Below are positions 60,999 through 64,000 of a DNA stretch of 64,000 nucleotides, piece by piece; position 1 is the first letter of the stretch, and each line of letters starts with the position of its first letter. Source of the stretch: Lepas anatifera (Eukaryota; Arthropoda; Thecostraca; Lepadidae). The position numbers and the translations under genes are program-made. The notes beneath the pieces were generated by a model. That model did no database searches and was not told where the DNA came from. It saw only the letters and a program-made list of their open reading frames with translations. The stretch is taken from assembly GCA_034440635.1 (NCBI GenBank), contig JAOTON010001680.1, forward strand, positions 1,368,001 to 1,432,000, written 5' to 3'.

Positions 60999-62297
60999 CT
61001 GAAACGGAGACGGTGAGGGTAAGGCAGGTGCTGGTGTCACAGAACTCCGGTGATCAGTCAAGTCACGGTTATACGAGCTCAGCTCTTCCTTCTTTCACAA
61101 CTGGATGTTGGTCACCAACAAACACTCGGTTTTCAAAATCATATGCATTCGAAACATTTGTTTATGCACGGTGGACGCATGGGAAGAGCATAGGTATACA
61201 TACCCTTTGTGTCATAAGAAGCTATTTCAGCGCTGTGGGAGGCTTAATCACCCCAAGAATCACCCACTAACGCTGCTCCCGATGAGCATAAAATGACCAC
61301 ACGTCACAGTCAGGGGCGGATCCAGGGGAGGTGTAGGGTGCAAGGGTGCGCCTTTCTCTCCCCCGCTGTGATGATACAACCCTCCGCGGCTGCCTTCCTC
61401 CGCTTCGATATTCATAGTCTCCAGGGGTGTGAATTTTTCAAAATCACTGGGGGCCGAATTAAAAAAACATCACATGACCACCATATAAAAGAGATCGCAT
61501 AATAGTATCTTTGTTTTAGATATCGCACAGTCCTTTTGAATCCTGAAAATAATAAACAATGAAATCTGAAGGGTATTTTGACACTAGCTCGATATTTCAT
61601 TGCGGGTGCCCGGACACCCCCAAAAATAGGTAATAATCCACGTAAACATATGACAATTTTCATCTCATTTGTTTATCGGCCCATGTGCAAATACTTGAAG
61701 CTGGATTCCACTTTTAATGGCCAGGGATGAGAGCTTATTGCCATAAAGATGCTTTCATTTGGATTTTGATGAATATTCACGTAAATGACGTCCTAACATA
61801 AATATCAATTTAAATTTCATGGAAAATATCATAATAATGTTTATCAATGCGAGAAAATTGCCTAAACATGGTCAAAATTAGATTTCCAAGAACAACACAA
61901 GCCAATAGTATAATTACATAGCCTAAAATAATGACCATTTTAAAGATTTGAGGACGTCATTATGACGTTATAAAATTTCATAAATGAGATATTTTCTGTA
62001 AACATATATTCATCACGTCAGTCTATCGGCGTGTAACACGCATATGGTTCGTCAGAAACATATTTCCAGATACCCGTTGGTTGCTGATTCCAGCACAGCA
62101 CGGTCATCCCCAGTGGTGCATCATTGGTGCCTTGCTTTTGCTTTATCATAAGTTTCATATTTATCGATTTAAAAGAGCAGCATTGACAATTAACATTTAA
62201 AGTACCGTTACATCACTGAATCTTCATTAACGTCACGCTGTAAACACTAATTACCTACTAAAATTCCAACTACCTTTAACCACCTTCAATCACATAC

Positions 62298-62533
62298 TTA
62301 GGGGCTGTTCACATATGACGTCAGCCAAAATTGGGTGTTCGGGCTTCCTCTCCCCTTTGACAGCAATTGTCAGAAATCAGCTGAACACCCCCCCCTTCGC
62401 CAGAAATAGTTAGAGATTGCCACACCCCAATCTCATCTGCAAAACTGTTGTCTACCTCAAAAACACTAATCAGCAGTGACAGGCGCAGGTCTATGGGTTT
62501 ATATATCTGTGGGAGGTGTCTGGATACCTCTAA
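62298..62533. mobile_element. Repeat family E, copy 3
   Basis: Reverse-orientation homologue of 32148-32364. It begins GGGGCTGTTCACATATGACG and ends near GGTGTCTGGATACCTC. Confidence 0.6.
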
Positions 62534-62620
62534 GCAAACGGTGAAGTGGTTTTGAAATGTGTTCTTTCTAATTTTAGTGTTACTCATTTTAAACGTTTAT
62601 ATTTATTGTATTGAGTGAAA

Positions 62621-62885
62621 CCATAGGCGGATCCAGGGGCAAGGGGGCAGGTGCCCCCTCCCCGATCGACCCTCGGCGCCCCCTGAAATGGTCATGGCGC
62701 CCCCTGAAATGTCGCTTCCCACCTCCCCCTCCCCCCAGGATGCAAAAATCGGCGCCCACCGATAGGCTTTTGTGCCCACCTGATAGGTTTTGCCGGTCAA
62801 AAATGGCGCCCCCTTGTCCGGATGGCGCCACCTTGTCCGGATGGCGCCCCCTTCCCTCCGATCGGCAATCCTGGATCCGCCTATA
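62621..62885 (+). mobile_element. MITE C, copy 4 (best preserved)
   Basis: A perfect 15-bp inverted terminal repeat, ATAGGCGGATCCAGG and CCTGGATCCGCCTAT. AGTGAAA at 62614-62620 and 62886-62892 is a likely target duplication. The ~265-bp GC-rich interior has repeated ATGGCGCC words. A 7-8-bp duplication would suit a hAT-like element, but the superfamily is uncertain. Confidence 0.88.
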
Positions 62886-63099
62886 AGTGAAATAGGTCTG
62901 TGAGAAGGCTAAAACACACTACGTTACACTATCCCTCTTAATATGGTGGTTGTTGACATTGTTTCAAAATGTGGCACCCCGAATCATTTACCAAAACACA
63001 CGCCCCTGGAGAGACGCCAAAGATGCAGCAAGGAAAGGGAACAAAAATACTCAAATTTGTCAGGTTTCAGTGATATTGTATCGCCACTGTCAGTTCCAG

Positions 63100-63249
63100 G
63101 CAGCGCTGGAAAAACCCACGCTAAAACCCGAGGCGGCGTCCGCTAAAAACACCGCCGTTAATCAGCCAGACACTCTCACGGCGACACACGCCCCCACCAC
63201 CCGCCCGCTCCCGCCCACCGGTCCGCCCCCGTCAGGCAATATCTTCAAG
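63100..63249 (+). CDS. Candidate plus-strand coding exon of another gene
   Basis: 150 open bases between an acceptor (CCACTGTCAGTTCCAG) and a donor (AAG followed by GTATTT), phase 0 at both ends. The peptide begins AALEKPTLKPEAASAKN, has a Pro/Thr-rich middle, and ends PPPSGNIFK. It reads like a linker, with no domain recognised. The donor is only moderate, and no neighbouring exon was found. It is opposite in strand to the main gene, so if real it belongs to a different transcription unit. Confidence 0.3.
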
Positions 63250-63269
63250 GTATTTAAGGTATGGATTGG

Positions 63270-64000
63270 GCTGAGATGCAGCCGGGCTATGGGCAATTTG
63301 GATTGGACTGTGATGTGGGCCTGTTAAGGGCAGGTTTGGATTGGACTGTGACGCGGGCCTGTTAAGGGCAGGTTTGGATTGGGCTGTGACGCGGGCCTGT
63401 TAAGAGCAGGTTTGGATTGGGCTGTGACGCGGGCCTGTTAAGGGCAGGTTTGGATTGGGCTGTGACGCGGGCCTGTTAAGGGCAGGTTTGGATTGGGCTG
63501 AAATACAGCCGGGCTATGGGCGGGTATGCAGTGGACTGTGATGTGGGTGGGTTAGGGTCGGGTATAGAGTGGGCTGTGATGTGGGTGGGTTAGGGGCGGG
63601 TGTGTAGTGGATTGTGATGTGGGCAGGTTAGGGGTGGGTATGGACTTGGCTGTGATAAAGCCGGGCTATGGGCGGGTATGTAGTGGACTGTGATGTGGGT
63701 GGGTTAGGGGCGGGTATGGATTGGGCTGTGATGTGGGTGGGTTAGGGGCGGGTGTGTAGTGGATTGTGATGTGGGCAGGTTAGGGGTGGGTATGGACTTG
63801 GCTGTGATAAAGCCGGGCTATGGGCGGGTATGTAGTGGCCTGTGATGTGGGTGGGTTAGGGGCGGGTGTGTAGTGGATTGTGATGTGGGCAGGTTAGGGG
63901 TGGGTATGGACTTGGCTGTGATAAAGCCGGGCTATGGGCGGGTATGTAGTGGCCTGTGATGTGGGTGTTAGGGCGGGTGTGTAGTGGATTGTGATGTGGG
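63270..64000. repeat. GT-rich ~38-bp minisatellite running off the window
   Basis: The first block (to about 63.49 kb) has near-identical units with GGTTTGGATTGGGCTGTGAC and GCGGGCCTGTTAAG. The second block has units with TGTAGTGGATTGTGATGTGG and GGTTAGGGGCGGG. In the second block a compound ~130-bp unit (GGACTTGGCTGTGATAAAGC) recurs at least three times. The array continues past the window end. Confidence 0.95.

Larger units (their letters stand above)
60999..64000. other. Upstream intron or intergenic flank
   Basis: Holds repeat E copy 3, MITE C copy 4, a candidate plus-strand exon at 63100 and a terminal array from about 63.27 kb. A fragment at 61313-61360 begins GGCGGATCCAGGGGAGG and looks like a broken MITE C end. 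The rest of 61.4-62.3 kb is AT-rich with nothing recognised. Confidence 0.4.

Overview
The window looks like intron-rich animal (metazoan) nuclear DNA. It has very sparse coding sequence with consensus GT-AG splice sites, tRNA-derived SINEs with target-site duplications, several families of short inverted-repeat transposons, a truncated LINE, and about fifteen minisatellite and microsatellite arrays. CpG is not visibly depleted. An invertebrate is most likely; a crustacean or other arthropod is a guess that I cannot test from sequence alone. There are no bacterial operons, no CRISPR array, and no rRNA or genuine tRNA gene.

The main gene is on the minus strand. Two exons are well supported: 30244-27860 (795 codons) and 7915-7048 (868 nt). 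Two short candidates complete a phase-consistent chain: 60998-60936 (21 codons, very good acceptor) and 13548-13478 (71 nt). Joined in the order 60998-60936, 30244-27860, 13548-13478, 7915-7048, they give 3387 nt, or 1129 codons, with no stop. The 71-nt exon is exactly what reconciles the phase of the two large exons. The product is a long, mostly disordered Ser/Pro/Arg-rich protein that I do not recognise. It carries short-motif repeats, a basic cluster and 14-3-3-like sites, which suggests a phosphorylation-regulated scaffold; that is inference. Neither the start codon nor the 3' end can be fixed here. The introns would be about 30.7, 14.3 and 5.6 kb.

Layout: 1-7.0 kb is downstream intron or flank with a 39-bp minisatellite and a TTAA-flanked ~1-kb element. 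7.0-30.2 kb holds the exons, separated by introns that contain 41-, 33-, 48- and 33-bp arrays, SINEs, a LINE tail and MITEs. 30.2-60.9 kb is the large intron, with TA repeats, a foldback element, 36-bp, ~56-bp, 55-bp, 23-bp, 33-bp, 25-bp and 33-bp arrays, and a composite of two TTAA elements sharing one TTAA. 61-64 kb holds MITEs, a candidate plus-strand exon of another gene and a ~38-bp array that runs off the window.

Most long open frames in the window are by-products of arrays whose period is a multiple of three, and I do not count them as genes.
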